Shown here piece by piece: positions 1 through 10,264 of a stretch of 64,000 nt of DNA. Position numbers and translations under genes: made by a program. Below the pieces are notes generated by a model. It saw nothing but the letters and a program-made list of their open reading frames with translations, was not told the DNA's origin and made no database searches. The stretch is from Sarcophilus harrisii (lineage: Eukaryota > Chordata > Mammalia > Dasyuromorphia > Dasyuridae), in contig NC_045428.1 of assembly GCF_902635505.1 (NCBI RefSeq), positions 300,691,107-300,755,106 of the forward strand. The letters run 5' to 3'. Positions within the stretch are counted from its first letter, which is position 1; the number at the start of each line of letters is the position of its first letter.

Positions 1-309
1 CTATTAAGTGTCTGAGGCCATATTTGACCTCAGAAAGATGAATTTTCCTAACTCTAAATTTAGCATTTTATTCACTAAGCTTTCAAGTTGCCCCATGCAT
101 TTTAATGTACATGGTCCTTTAAGGCAGATGCCCAGCACCCGAAAGATTAGGGAAAGAAGTTGTATAATTTACTAGACTTTATAGAGTACAGGTATGGCAG
201 TCAAATGGTTCCAACAGTAAAATTGTAATTTGGTTTCTCTGCTTAGGGGTAGCTCTCTCCAGTTAGTCAATACTATGGATTTTTCTGTTAAACTTATAAA
301 TATTCATCT
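1..309. other. intergenic, nothing recognised
   Basis: AT-rich sequence with no convincing ORF or repeat that I can name. Confidence 0.5.
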
Positions 310-860
310 ATTTCAATTAGATTGTCAGATATTTTGGCATACAGTTGGGCAAAAGAGCTCCTAATTATTGCTTTCATTCTTCTTCATTGGTGGTAAGTTC
401 ACTCTTTTCATTTTTGATGCTGGTAATGTGGTTTTTTGGTTTTCTTTTTCTAATCAAATTATCCAAAGGTTTTACCTATTTTGTTGATTTTTTTTTTCAT
501 AAAACCAACCTTAGCTTTATTAATTAGATCAATATTTTTCTTAGTTTGTTTTATTAATCTTTTCTTTGGTTTTCAGAATTTCTAATTTGATATTTAATTG
601 AGGGGTTTTAATTTATTCTTTTTCTAGCTTTTTTAGTTGCATGCCCAATTCATTGATCTTCTCTTTCTCTATTTTATTCATGTAACCATTTAGAGATATA
701 AAATTTCCCTTAAGAACTATTTTGTTTGCATCCCATGGGTTTTGGTATGCAGTCTCATTATTGTCATTCTCTTAGATGAAATTACTGATTATTTCTATGA
801 TTGGTTGTTTTGTTAAACTTATAACTGATATTATCACTTCATAGAGAGAACTAGGTCCTC
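310..860 (-). mobile_element. L1 LINE, internal ORF2 fragment, antisense
   Basis: The complement of L1 ORF2 is recognisable. Landmarks are the run ataaatttccc-like at 700-712 and the ggttttggtatgc motif near 738-752, which correspond to the segment between the endonuclease and reverse transcriptase in mammalian L1. It is old and heavily diverged, with no open frame. Confidence 0.65.
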
Positions 861-1375
861 TGTTGGCATCTCATACTACTACAATTTAACCTCACTGCTC
901 AAACAACTTATAGCAGAGTGGGGAAACCCTTAAAATTCCCAACTCTGGATTTATTTCCAGGTACTTAGGAGAAGTTTTCAAAAAAAACAGTAAAAAAAAA
1001 AAAAAAAAAAAAAAAGCTAAGAAAGAGAAAGAGGTAGAGTGGCCTAAATGGGTTTTTTTTTCCTTGAAGCTAAAAGCATTATTTCTCATAGGGTGGGGGG
1101 AAGGGAGAAGATGAGTAGAAAGAGACTAATAGGGAAGTGAAACAAATTTTCAGCTATACCCTGAGTCATGCCTTTACTGTCTGGTTTCATTATTTAATTT
1201 GACATTCTGAATCCTCTCAAAATCAACTGGATTCATTTTCAAATGTTGGTAAGAGGTTGGATTATCCATATCTCTGTATTTCATCATTTAGTTCAAATAG
1301 TTGGAAACTGAACACATATGGATATGAAGGTAGCTAAAAGGTGTTGAGAGAGAATTCTATAGTTATAAAACATAA
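861..1375. other. intergenic with a 24-base A run
   Basis: This stretch has a pure A tract at 992-1015 followed by purine-rich sequence, and no gene. The A tract may be the tail of an unrecognised old retroelement. Confidence 0.4.
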
Positions 1376-1379
1376 ACAT

Positions 1380-1590
1380 GCCTTAACTATGAGATCCTGA
1401 GCAATCACCTGATATCTTTGTGCCCCAGTTTTCTCATCTGCAAAATGAGGAAAATAATAGCATCTCCCTCCCAGGGTTGTTGTCATGATAAAATGAGTCA
1501 ATATATATTACAAATATATATATTAAACATATAAAATACTTTGCAAACCTTAAAGCACTATATATGTCTTGGGTGTTATTATTATCAAAT
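1380..1590 (+). repeat. MIR CORE-SINE
   Basis: It runs in the MIR order: ttttctcatctgcaaaatg, then gggttgttgt, then ttgcaaaccttaaagcac and a tattattat end. Sense orientation, with a TA-rich expansion in the middle (1500-1540). Confidence 0.8.
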
Positions 1591-1879
1591 TAGTGGAATT
1601 AAATACTTTTTGCAATCAATTGGAATTTATTCAAAGTATATGAATTCCTATAAAAGACTCAATACTATATAAAGTACTGTACATTTGACAACTTGAACCC
1701 AGTGTAAGATATTTAAAGCAGGAATCCTTCTGTGGGGTAATCTAAGTAAAATTGCAGAAAAGGGTCTGATTTTTTTGCATTCTATACTACATGAATATGA
1801 ATCTCTAGCAGGCCTTGATGGATATAGTATATTTATACTATCAATTGGTTTGTTACTTACTATATTTAAAGTAAAGTAG

Positions 1880-2965
1880 GATTGAGCCGAGATGGCAGAA
1901 TAGTAGCAAACAGTCAGCTCTGTGCTCTACCCTCTTCAAACAAACTCTTCCAAATAAATCTGAAAAATGTACTAGACCAAATCCTAATGGGGAAATCCAA
2001 GAAAAAGGCACAGGGAATCCTTATTTTTTATCCTAGGCCAGCATAAAGAGACAGATTGAGAGATAACCAGACACCAGAGATAGGGTCTGGCCAGAAGCCC
2101 ATGGCCATAAGGCAGAAAAAAAATGTACACCAAGATAAGAGGAATTCCCAGATCAATATAGGTGAAGCTTTGCCATCTAGTCTCAGTTCACAAGTGCAAG
2201 ATGGAGTGAGAAATGAATCTGTGCCCGGGCCTTGAGTTGGGTTCTAAGCAAGGTGCATCTTCTAAGGCAAGCAGCAACATGTGACTCAATGTCTAGGAGC
2301 AGAACAGAATGTCAATTCTAACTTCTAGCCAAGTTTGAAGCCTAAAGAGAATTAATTAGGGCAGGAATCCCAGGCCAAAAGGGAGCTAGCAATTCTATCA
2401 CTTCTGAAGCAGCAGAATTTTCCAACTACCTGAGAGAGCCTGACAGGTCCAGAATCATTTTATTGTTACTCAGACATAAATTCAATTTAGGAATGTGAAG
2501 ATCTCAGACCATGGAATAGCAATCAGACTTCTTCCTGGATCAGCCTATTCTAGGAGCACTGTCCCTCGCCTGAGATGTCCCTGAAATCCTAGAATCATAT
2601 AACATTCAATATTCCCAAGAAGAAGCAACAAGACTATTCTTAACCTTTCTTCCAGAAACACACAGAGTCTAGGCCTAACATCAAGTCCAAGGACAGGAAG
2701 GAGACTGGAAAAGTGAGCAACTCCCCCCCCCCCAAAAAAAAAAATCCTGCCATAAAAGGCTATTATGATGACAAAGATTCTTAAAAATATATACTTAGAC
2801 AAAAAGAATTACTCCAAAACATCTATAAGCAAAGCCTTAAAGAAAAATACACCTTGGGTACAAATTTTCCTGGAAGAGATAAAGCAAGAATTTTAAAAGA
2901 GTTTAAAATGTTTTTATCAATGTATAGAGGGAAAAAAATGAGTTATGGAAGAGAGAACTGGAAAG
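1880..2965 (+). mobile_element. L1 LINE 5' UTR and start of ORF1, sense
   Basis: It begins with the L1-type start attgagccgagatggcag (1881-1898). It continues through the marsupial L1 5' UTR, with the landmarks accagagatagggtctgg (2072-2089), acaccaagataagagga and ccaaggacaggaaggagac (2688-2706), into the first ORF1 codons near 2850-2960. It then breaks off. This is one of the few L1 pieces in the window that keeps a 5' end. Remains of its internal promoter lie here. Confidence 0.7.
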
Positions 2966-3104
2966 AAATTTGGCACCTTGGTATAACAGGTATAGAATCT
3001 TACCCAACCACAAACTCCTTGTTCCTCATTTTATACAATATAAATAACCTTTACCACTATGTCCTTTATCTTTTTCTCACACGAAGATATAACCTTACTT
3101 TTTT

Positions 3105-3400
3105 TTTTTTAACCAAGGCTAACTTTTCTACATACACAAGCAATCCCTTCCCTTTCATCTCCTTCAGCAAATTGGTGCCTATATCATCCGTATTTTATCA
3201 CATCTTCAATCTCTCCTTGTCTATCAACTTATTCCCTACTGCTTATGAACATGACTTAATCAGCTACTACCCTTTGCCTCTTCTGCCCTTTCTAATTAAA
3301 ACTGAAGACCATCTAGAATGGATATTACTATTTTTTCTTCTCTTACTCTCTAACCTTTTACAATCTGGCTTCCACTTCATTGTTCCAAAATCACTCAAGA
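3105..3400 (+). mobile_element. L2/CR1-clade LINE, reverse-transcriptase fragment
   Basis: In frame with an open stretch starting at 2854, the translation reads SVFYHIFNLSLSINLFPTAY, then YYPLPLLPFLIK, then LLQSGFHF. These match the CR1/L2 RT blocks (NLSLS..FP..YK, YRPISLLPFLIK, LNPLQSGFR). The middle is shortened. The open frame runs on from the preceding L1 piece and is a chance chimera, not a gene. Confidence 0.65.
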
Positions 3401-3474
3401 AACAAGCATTTATTAAACATATCAGTGTGCTGGATATTTAATAATTACATGGTTGTCTAGATCTATATTTTCAT

Positions 3475-3655
3475 TTCTGTAGGGAACTCTTAAATGAGAA
3501 AAATTCCCTTAACCAATGATAAACTGTTACTACTTTACGTAATTTACTGATTTAACTTCACTCAGAAATTATTTGTCAGAGGCAGGGGAGCTTGAATTCA
3601 GATTTTCCAGACTGAAGGCTCTACTCTCTCCATTAGACTGGAAAGCTTTTCAATT
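3475..3655 (-). repeat. tRNA-type CORE-SINE (gggagtt-tail family), antisense
   Basis: It contains gggaactcttaaatgag at the low end and cagaggcaggggagcttgaat plus a ctctactctctccatta end. It is the reverse of the same SINE seen in sense at 12058 and 35160. Degenerate. Confidence 0.55.
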
Positions 3656-4150
3656 TGTCTGAAAATAGAACCTACATATCTAGTTTCTGAGTCCTGGTTG
3701 GGAAGGGTATTGTATAGCCCAGCTACTTTGCTGATATGGTGATGTAATTCACAATTGGCAGCTTCTCTGGATAGGGAGTGGGAGTATAGAATTTATGATG
3801 GTAAGTATCTTACCAGTCACTCTCCAAACAGGAAAGTTCAGCTGGGTGAGGCACTTAGGCAAGAGCCAGTGTACAAACTTTGATAGAAGGAAGATGGGAA
3901 GGAAGAGAATTGGGAGAAGGTGTGGAACTCACTGACTAGAGTTAGTACAGCTAACTTATAAAAAGGATCTGATGAGTCAGATCACAGACAGGGAGATTTG
4001 ATTTTGGACCTGAAAGCTGGTACCCAGGGATTAAGAAGCAGTATCATCTAATGACAAAAGAACTGGACAAAAAAAAAAAAAAAAATCAGCTGATTTGAGT
4101 TCTGGTCCCAGCTCTTTCAGCAATTATCCTGAAAACACTCCTAGGTGCAG
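3656..4150. other. intergenic, nothing recognised
   Basis: Mixed unique sequence with a short A run at 4070-4085 and no ORF of note. Confidence 0.4.
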
Positions 4151-4154
4151 CACA

Positions 4155-4330
4155 AAATTTTGGCATTACAATTCTAGAGCTAGAAGAGATCTTGGGACTC
4201 TTTATCTCTCAGTCTCACTTGACTCATTATTAAACTAGGAAGTAAGAATATATGACCTCTAAAGTCATATATTTTACATGCCTTGGCAGGTGATAGAAGA
4301 TATTCTTTGATTACAATAAAGAATATTATT
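4155..4330 (-). repeat. old SINE/CR1-L3-like remnant
   Basis: Starts ttctagagctagaagagatctt, in the pattern of CR1/L3 or THER1 tails, and decays into AT-rich sequence. Confidence 0.35.
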
Positions 4331-4599
4331 TCTCAATTATACCAAATAACCTATCTCTAAAATCAAATTTTATCACCCATCTGAGGAAGTATCTCATGAT
4401 TCCTAAATACAAAAGGTCTGTTAAGATCAATTACAGAAGTCAATTACATTACTAGATCAAATTCCTTTTTTATGTACAGTATATAGAATAATAAATAGCA
4501 AAGAACTGAGTATATATCCTTGATTCATATATTATATAATGCATTAGTCTGTCTATAGAGACTGTAATAAGTCAATAAATAAAATTTATTGTCAATAAA

Positions 4600-4735
4600 A
4601 TTCATTGCTTTCTATGTGTTTACAGCATGTTAGAAACTGTGGTGAATATATGAGGAAGGTAGAAAACATTGTCTGACCTCAAGGATCTAAACATCTCGTT
4701 TGGCGAAATAGAACAGATGCATATAAAATAATTGT
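4600..4735 (-). mobile_element. L2 3' end, antisense
   Basis: Pattern of L2 3' UTR reversed: an altered start, then gacctcaaggatctaaacat, then an acagatgcatataaaat stretch. Confidence 0.45.
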
Positions 4736-4749
4736 CATTGTCATAAAAA

Positions 4750-5265
4750 ATAATTTTTAATTTAATGTTTTAATTAACAAAAATATTTTTTCATTCTCAC
4801 CTTCTGATTTAAAAAAAGAAAAGAAAAGAAACCTTTGAAGCAAATGTACATAGACAAACAACAAATTCCTGTATTGGCTGTGTCTTAAAAATTATGTTTT
4901 AGTCTTCACTTTCAATTCATCATGTCTCTGTCAAAAAATGAATGGTATGTTTCATTGTGGAGCCTCTGAAATCAGAGTTCTGAAGTGTTTCAAAGTTGTT
5001 TTTGTTTATAGCGTTGCTGTTGTATAAATGATTACAATAAAATGGTTCTGCTCACTTCATTCTGCATCAATCCATAAAAGCTTTCCACAATTTATCTAAA
5101 AATATAAAATAATTTTTCCTCATTTCTTTCTCACAATAATATTCCATTACTTTCTTACATCCTGATTTGTTCAGTTATTACTGCTTATAACAGTAATCCT
5201 GTGTATTTTCAATTCTTTGCCACCACCACCACCACCACCACCCGAACACACACAAAAAGCTTGCT
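4750..5265 (-). mobile_element. old L1, antisense
   Basis: The complement of L1 ORF2 end/3' UTR shows tcagagttctgaagtgtttc (4973-4992), ggttctgctcacttcattctgcat and aatattccattac. It ends in a (CAC)n run. Diverged and without an open frame. Confidence 0.6.
5219..5244 (+). repeat. (CAC)n microsatellite
   Basis: About eight CAC units at the ORF2 side of the old L1 piece. Confidence 0.9.
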
Positions 5266-5284
5266 TCTATAAATATTTTTAAAA

Positions 5285-5345
5285 ATATTTACATTCATAT
5301 TGGTTAGCACCATGCTGGGCACATAGCAGGGGCTTAAGAAATACT
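5285..5345 (+). mobile_element. L2 3' end, sense
   Basis: gctgggcacatagcaggggct followed by taagaaatac matches the L2 3' terminus. Confidence 0.5.
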
Positions 5346-5479
5346 TTTTTCATTCATATTGTGTGGTATCCAGGGAAGAAAATGAACAAATAAAAAAGGA
5401 ACAGTTAGGGAAAGTTTTATGAAAAAGTAGCCAGAAAACTGGTACTAGTGGGTTTTGAATAAACAGAGAGGAAAGAAGA

Positions 5480-5735
5480 GGCCATTTCAGGTAAGTAATC
5501 CAATTACACAGGCCAAGGTACAGTTAGAATGAGAATGAAAGAAGTAGTAGTTTGACAGGGTGGAGGGTGCTCCATTAGAGATGTAGGTCAGATTAGAGAG
5601 AGCCTTGAAAGCAAGGCAGAAGGGTTTAGATTTGATTTGGGACAAAAGGCCAGACTTATGAATAAACAGACACCTGAGCATGTGATTAATGAGACCATGA
5701 CAAGGTGACAAGCATCCCCAAATATCAATTTCCCT
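5480..5735 (-). mobile_element. L2 fragment, antisense
   Basis: The segment gagccttgaaagcaaggcag followed by tttagatttgatttgggac is the reverse of L2 sequence near the ORF2 end. Confidence 0.5.
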
Positions 5736-5869
5736 TCTTGACATAGAATTATTTCTTTGAGGCTACAAGGCTTTCCTGACTTTTCAGATCACTTCTTAGA
5801 ATGAAATATCCATTGGAAAGGGCCATGACATTGCCTAAACCCATGCTGTTTTAAGGGAGAAGACCACAG

Positions 5870-6000
5870 GCCATAGCTAGAAGAGATATTAGAAGTCATC
5901 TAATCCAGTCCCCTCATTTATACATGAGAAAACTGAGGCAAACCACCCCAGTATCTTTTTCAAGAAACACTCAAATGAGGTCACACAAGTGAACAACAAA
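5870..6000 (+). repeat. SINE remnant with RTE-type tail
   Basis: agctagaagagatattagaag is followed by a gaggcaaaccaccccagtatc piece, which is the sense tail of the RTE-tailed SINE. Confidence 0.45.
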
Positions 6001-6029
6001 ATTCAGAACTGATTGATCAAATAAGAATC

Positions 6030-6110
6030 AAATGACATAATAATTGTAGAGCTCCCAGCACATAGTAAGCACTATACAAATGTTAACAATTACTATTATG
6101 AATTTTCTTT
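6030..6110 (+). repeat. MIR 3' end
   Basis: cccagcacatagtaagcact, then tacaaatgtta and an attactattat end. Confidence 0.6.
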
Positions 6111-6324
6111 CATCTCTGAATCTATAATCCTATGAGTTCCTTTAATAAGAGAAAAATAGGTTTTGGAGAAAATATGATAAGCTCTATATCTGAAATGATG
6201 AGTCTGAAAAACTAACTGAAACTTTTGAGGGCAAAAGCAGTTGAAAATGCAGATCTAGAAGAAAGGCTATAGAGATAAGATTTGAACTTCTTCCTTTAAG
6301 AATGAATAAATAAAGAAAAAAATA

Positions 6325-6430
6325 TTTCTTCAGAGTTAACTAAGTGCATTGTGCATTCTTTTAGCAAGTTGCTAAAGAGACATTCCCTGCCCTCAAGGAG
6401 TTTGCAATCGATTTGGGAGGGTGGGTGATT
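6325..6430 (-). mobile_element. L2 3' fragment, antisense
   Basis: Includes ccctgccctcaaggagtttg (6388-6407), the usual antisense L2 landmark. Confidence 0.5.
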
Positions 6431-6839
6431 TTGGTCTGGAAGTCAACGATTTGATTAATGCCTGGAGTTGTTGGGTGGTTAGTAGAAGAGTCCTTTTCGG
6501 AAGCAAAGGTACAGGAGGTTTCTACCTCTTGGATATATGTGGTGGGGTATGCAAATCATGATTGAAGATGGCAGAGGTGAAGCACTGGTGGGGACATAGT
6601 GCTGGTTGAAGTCATAGCAATGGAAGATGTCAAGAAAGTGTAGACAGACGAAAGAGAGCCAAGGAAAGAACATGGGAAGCTACAGATCTTTAGGAACATT
6701 TGTTCCCATCACTATTACGTTTGCCTAGGAGAAAGGGAGGAGGAGGACGTCAATCTCCTCCCCCCCAAAAATGGTGTCCAAAAAAAAAGATACCAGTTCA
6801 AAAATATAAGAGAACTTTTTTTGGAAGTCCTATCAAACA
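6431..6839. other. ARHGAP31 upstream flank, no repeat recognised
   Basis: Moderate GC, with short open frames only. Contains gggaggaggaggacg and CCCCCC runs near 6740-6770. Could hold distal promoter elements. Confidence 0.4.
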
Positions 6840-7593
6840 GCCCCTGCCCCTAAAGTAAACGCCCTCCTCCTCGACTCTTCAAAGAGAAGACTGTGGGACA
6901 GGAAACCTGTGCACTGAGTTGCTGCAGGCCCATTAGAAGAGCAGCGATTTCCTTTCAAGCTGCCCAGTTATCTATAGACTCAAGAACAGAGTCTCCGAAG
7001 AGCCCGTCCTCTCCCCCACCCCTTTTACTCCTCAACCCACCCACCTACTTCCTCCTACTCTACACACATATGCCGAGGGCTGCCAAAAATTTCCACCCTC
7101 CGCGCCCACCCCCACCTCCCCACCTCCCTAGCTAACTTCCTTCCAGCATTTCCTGAGCTGGATGATCCTAGGATTTGTAAGACAGGAAAAAAAGGAAAGA
7201 GTGAGGGCGGTCGAGAGAGACAGGATGCTTGTTTTTCATTTGACCAAAGCGGTCTGAAAGCAAGATACCGGGGCCTAAGAAAGCAAGCTCCCTGTGGACT
7301 CTGCCCAAGCTAAACTCCCTCTTCACTCGCTTGCTAGTTTGTTAGCCCTTTATACTTCTCCGTTATATTCTCCTCCTTCTCTGAACATATTTAGTCGGGA
7401 AGGCGGTGAGGGAGGGGATGAGGGAAAGAGACCGCTCCCCTTCCCACTAAAGCAGAGGAAAAACACCAGAAGACCCAGCAGGAGGCTGTGAAAGTCCCTG
7501 GGACTCCAGCAAGGAAGTGACACTCCCAACATAACATCTACTTCAGCTGCCAAGTCCGAAGCGGGGCCCTCCTCCACCCACTGCTTTCCTTTG

Positions 7594-7677
7594 ATGAGAA
7601 CTCTTTGGATTTCAGGCTATGCTCTCTCCACTGCCTCCTCCGGAGCCCGGCTGCGTCCTTCCCCTCCCCCACCCTAA
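7594..7677 (+). other. possible upstream ORF 1 (27 codons)
   Basis: An ATG at 7594 runs in frame to TAA at 7675-7677, entirely before the ARHGAP31 start at 7880. It matters only if transcription starts upstream of 7594, which is not known. Confidence 0.35.
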
Positions 7678-7712
7678 GAGGGGCTGAGTTGAGCCGCCTC
7701 AGGTCCGCTTTC

Positions 7713-7790
7713 ATGTGGATGTCTCTGATCCGGAGCCCTTCTCTCCTCCACACTCGATGTAACCCTCCCGAGCCGTGCTCCAGGCACTGA
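7713..7790 (+). other. possible upstream ORF 2 (25 codons)
   Basis: An ATG at 7713, with a second in-frame ATG at 7719, runs to TGA at 7788-7790, 89 bp before the main start. No further ATG occurs between this ORF and 7880. It is likely to be within the 5' leader if the start site lies near 7.5-7.7 kb. Confidence 0.4.
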
Positions 7791-7879
7791 TCCGAGGAGG
7801 AGAATCCATCTTCAGCCCGGTGCCAAGCGGAGGGGGAGGGAGGGACCAGGAGGAGGGTGAGCCTCTTTGGGACTAACTC

Positions 7880-7979
7880 ATGAAGAACAAGGGTGCAAAA
7901 CAGAAGTTGAAACGAAAGGGTGCTACCGGTGCATTTGGCTGTGACCTGACTGAATATCTGGAGACCTCGGGCCAGGATG
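7880..7979 (+). CDS. ARHGAP31: ARHGAP31 (CdGAP) first coding exon, residues 1-33
   Basis: The exon encodes 33 residues plus one base of codon 34. It begins MKNKGAKQKLKRK and contains CDLTEYLE then SGQD, which I recognise as the N-terminus of ARHGAP31/CdGAP (about 1,440 residues in human). The product is a GTPase-activating protein for Cdc42 and Rac1 that acts at focal adhesions and in cell protrusion. Truncating human alleles cause Adams-Oliver syndrome 1. The basic stretch at residues 2-13 is the polybasic region reported to bind PI(3,4,5)P3 ahead of the RhoGAP domain. The start is firm because an in-frame TAA lies at 7874-7876, two codons before the ATG. Start context is weak (C at -3, A at +4). 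The exon ends at a GT donor in phase 1, and codon 34 would be Val in human (g + next exon). The rest of the gene is outside the window. Confidence 0.93.
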
Positions 7980-7985
7980 GTAACG
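7980..7985 (+). other. ARHGAP31: 5' splice donor of ARHGAP31 intron 1
   Basis: The sequence gatg|gtaacg follows codon 33 plus one base. Homology to ARHGAP31 stops exactly here: the reading continues GN-V after SGQD instead of the known VPQ. GT followed by A at +3 is acceptable, but +5 is C rather than the preferred G, so the site is only moderate. Confidence 0.85.
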
Positions 7986-8560
7986 TATTCATCATTGCTA
8001 GTTTCCTTCTTTCTATTTTCCTGGGGGAGCTGGTTTTTTCCCTTGGGGTAGGGTGGGTGGGAGAAACAGACCCTGCCGGGATGAGCTGGATTTAGATTTG
8101 TCTGTGAATTTTGTTTTAAGTGCAATTAATTGCGCCCCGTCGGCTCTCAAGGGGAACCGCTATGTTAACTGTCACTCGGCTCTGCCCAGTCGGAAGGGGC
8201 TGTCCGCTGAAGCTGCCCGATCCTTAGAGCGGGCTCCTTGGTGCTTGGGTGCTGCCCAGCTGATCCGCCAGCTCTCCTCTAGGATGCCAGGGGAGAAAGG
8301 ACTCCCTCGTTCTGTCCCCAGGCTGGGATGCTGGCAGACAGCGGGAAGAGGGACAGTACGGGCTGGCTGAATGAAGGCTTTACTGCCTTCCGAGTATAAA
8401 CCTGAAGTGGCTTGGGTATCCCTCCCTCATTTCAATTTCCGTAGAGTTCCCATCTCCCCTTTTAAACGTGTACTGGAAGGGAGTGGGGGGATCCTCACTG
8501 GGGGAGTGGTTGTGCTAACATTTTCTGCATTTCTGAACAGATGCCAGATTTATACTACCT

Positions 8561-9235
8561 CGCCGCTTCCCATCCCCACTCTCCCCCCCTCCCCCCCCAC
8601 CCCATACCTCCTCCTGGGTTTTCAGATTAGCATATGGTGTGTCAGACAAGGGGAGTGTTGTAAAAAGGTCAAAGGGCTTTGGCTTGAAAATAGTTTGGGA
8701 TGTGTAAAAGAAACAGAGAACATTTATGTTTTCGAGGTTGGAGAGAAAGAAAAGGGGGCCCAGAGAGGTAGAAACAATTTTAAAATTCATTGCCAAAAAG
8801 AAAAAAAAGCGCTAAAAAATACAATAACAGTAATGTAGTATTTCAGGTTAGAAGGTAAATTATGGGAAAAGTTAGAAAATTAAGTGTTAAGGATCCACTT
8901 GTAAGATTTACTGTTCCCAACACACCTACACCCACCCGTCTCAATTGGGCCTTTTACTTTTGGAACAACTTGTTCTTCATGTACATTCAAAATTACAGCA
9001 AAAAGGGAAGTTTGAGTGGGATTTCACAATGTATCATCAATACCATGGGCAATGTTATTGAAATGTTAAAAGTTAGTTTAAAACACTTGAAGATGCTCCC
9101 TACTTTATGTCTAGAATTCAGTGTCTCCCATAACATCACAAATCTTCTGCTTTAACCTCCTTTTTAAAAAGTTTCAGTAGCAAAACACCTAGCTATTTGC
9201 AACTTTGTAATGTGTAAAAAACAATTTTGCTTCAT
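8561..9235. other. proximal intron 1, repeat-poor
   Basis: The CpG content falls away. There is a C-rich tract at 8575-8610, and the rest is unique AT-rich sequence with chance ORFs. Confidence 0.5.
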
Positions 9236-9237
9236 AA

Positions 9238-9445
9238 TAACATAGCACTTTAAAGCTTGCAAACTACTTTACAATATCCCATTTAAATTATGCCACAATT
9301 ACTCTTCCCCCTTTTATAGATGAGAACACTGACACTGAATTTGCTTAGGAAACTTGCCATATGTTACATGACAAGTTTCAGGAGTGGGATTTGAACTCAG
9401 GTCTTCCCTGACTTCAACTCTTACTCTATCCACTGTTCTGTGTTT
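9238..9445 (-). repeat. MIR/THER1 CORE-SINE, antisense
   Basis: Runs agcactttaaagcttgcaaa, ttatagatgagaacactgac, gggatttgaactcaggtctt and a ctctatccactgt end, in near full-length reverse order. Confidence 0.75.
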
Positions 9446-9664
9446 TCACTTCCCAAAGGGACTTCTATTATTTAAAATAATGGATTATTAAACAGAACTT
9501 ACTGGGGAACAAAAGATTGCATCAAGAGTCATCAAAAAGTTCTTGACAAAATTGGGAAGTAGTTTGTACTCTGGATCAATATTTATTCAATTCTCATAAT
9601 ACTTCCATCACCCCTATCTGAGTCAAAAAATGTGTGGTAAATTCTCCTTTGGGCATGAGAGAGC

Positions 9665-9820
9665 ATTTTAAAAAGTATTTTGTTTTCCCCCAATTACAGT
9701 AAAAACAAATTTTAACATTCTTTTAAAAAGATTTTTTTTTGACATGTATTTTCTCGCTCCCTCTTCTCCCCTCTCCCCGAGAAAGTAAGCAATTTGCTAT
9801 AAGCTATACATGTGCAAGTA
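9665..9820 (-). mobile_element. L1 3' UTR, 5'-truncated, with target-site duplication
   Basis: Antisense L1 3' end (ttttcccccaattacagtaa; ctccccgagaaagtaagcaa). It is flanked by gggcatgagagagc (9651-9664) and gggaatgagagagc (9821-9834), a 13/14 match, which marks the insertion edges. Confidence 0.75.
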
Positions 9821-9864
9821 GGGAATGAGAGAGCTTTAATTCTGTATGGGTCTTATTAGGTTTA

Positions 9865-9910
9865 AGTAAACAAGCATGTTTTAAGTGCCTATTATGTGCC
9901 AGGTATTGCC
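9865..9910 (-). mobile_element. L2 3' end, antisense
   Basis: taagtgcctattatgtgcca preceded by aacaagcatg. Confidence 0.55.
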
Positions 9911-10264
9911 ACACTTTGACACCTTTTCTTCCCTCCTCCCATTTTCTCAAGTGCATTCAGGTTCAAGTCCATATGTAAAAAGAACACTTGATAAAGCACC
10001 TTTAGGCTGATTCCCCATGGTGGCTTCTGGTTTGTTTGTTTTTATTTGCTTCTTTCTAGTAAAGGGAGCTTCCTTCTCCTAAAGGGATCTAAGAATTACT
10101 GGATTTGGGGTGGGTTGGGGGTATCTGATTGCAAGCTCTACTCTAAAGAACATAGAAATTTAGAATTGGAAGAGATTAAACTGTATGACCTTAAAGTCAA
10201 GTCACTTAACCTAATGACAAGGTTAGAACAAAATATTCTCTTCCAGCTCAAAAATCCTAGTATT

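Larger units (their letters stand above)
6840..8560 (+). promoter_or_regulatory. ARHGAP31: CpG-containing promoter island of ARHGAP31
   Basis: The region is clearly GC-richer than the AT-rich surroundings. I count roughly 30 CpGs between 7560 and 8400, against almost none per kilobase in the flanking repeats. It is free of recognisable transposons, spans the first coding exon and runs about 600 bp into intron 1. Upstream parts hold C-rich pyrimidine tracts (7010-7130) and GGGAGG/CCCTCC boxes (7830-7850). Transcription start sites cannot be placed from sequence. The 5' UTR probably lies within about 7500-7879. Confidence 0.75.

Noticed and set aside
7340-7380. ctttatac and gttatattc as TATA boxes
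   Set aside because: Position relative to a start site is unknown, and CpG-island promoters often lack TATA.
7538-8125. 195-codon minus-strand open frame across the ARHGAP31 first exon
   Set aside because: It lies opposite the supported exon in a GC-rich island, where stops are rare. I know no protein like it, and the codon content is that of a shadow.
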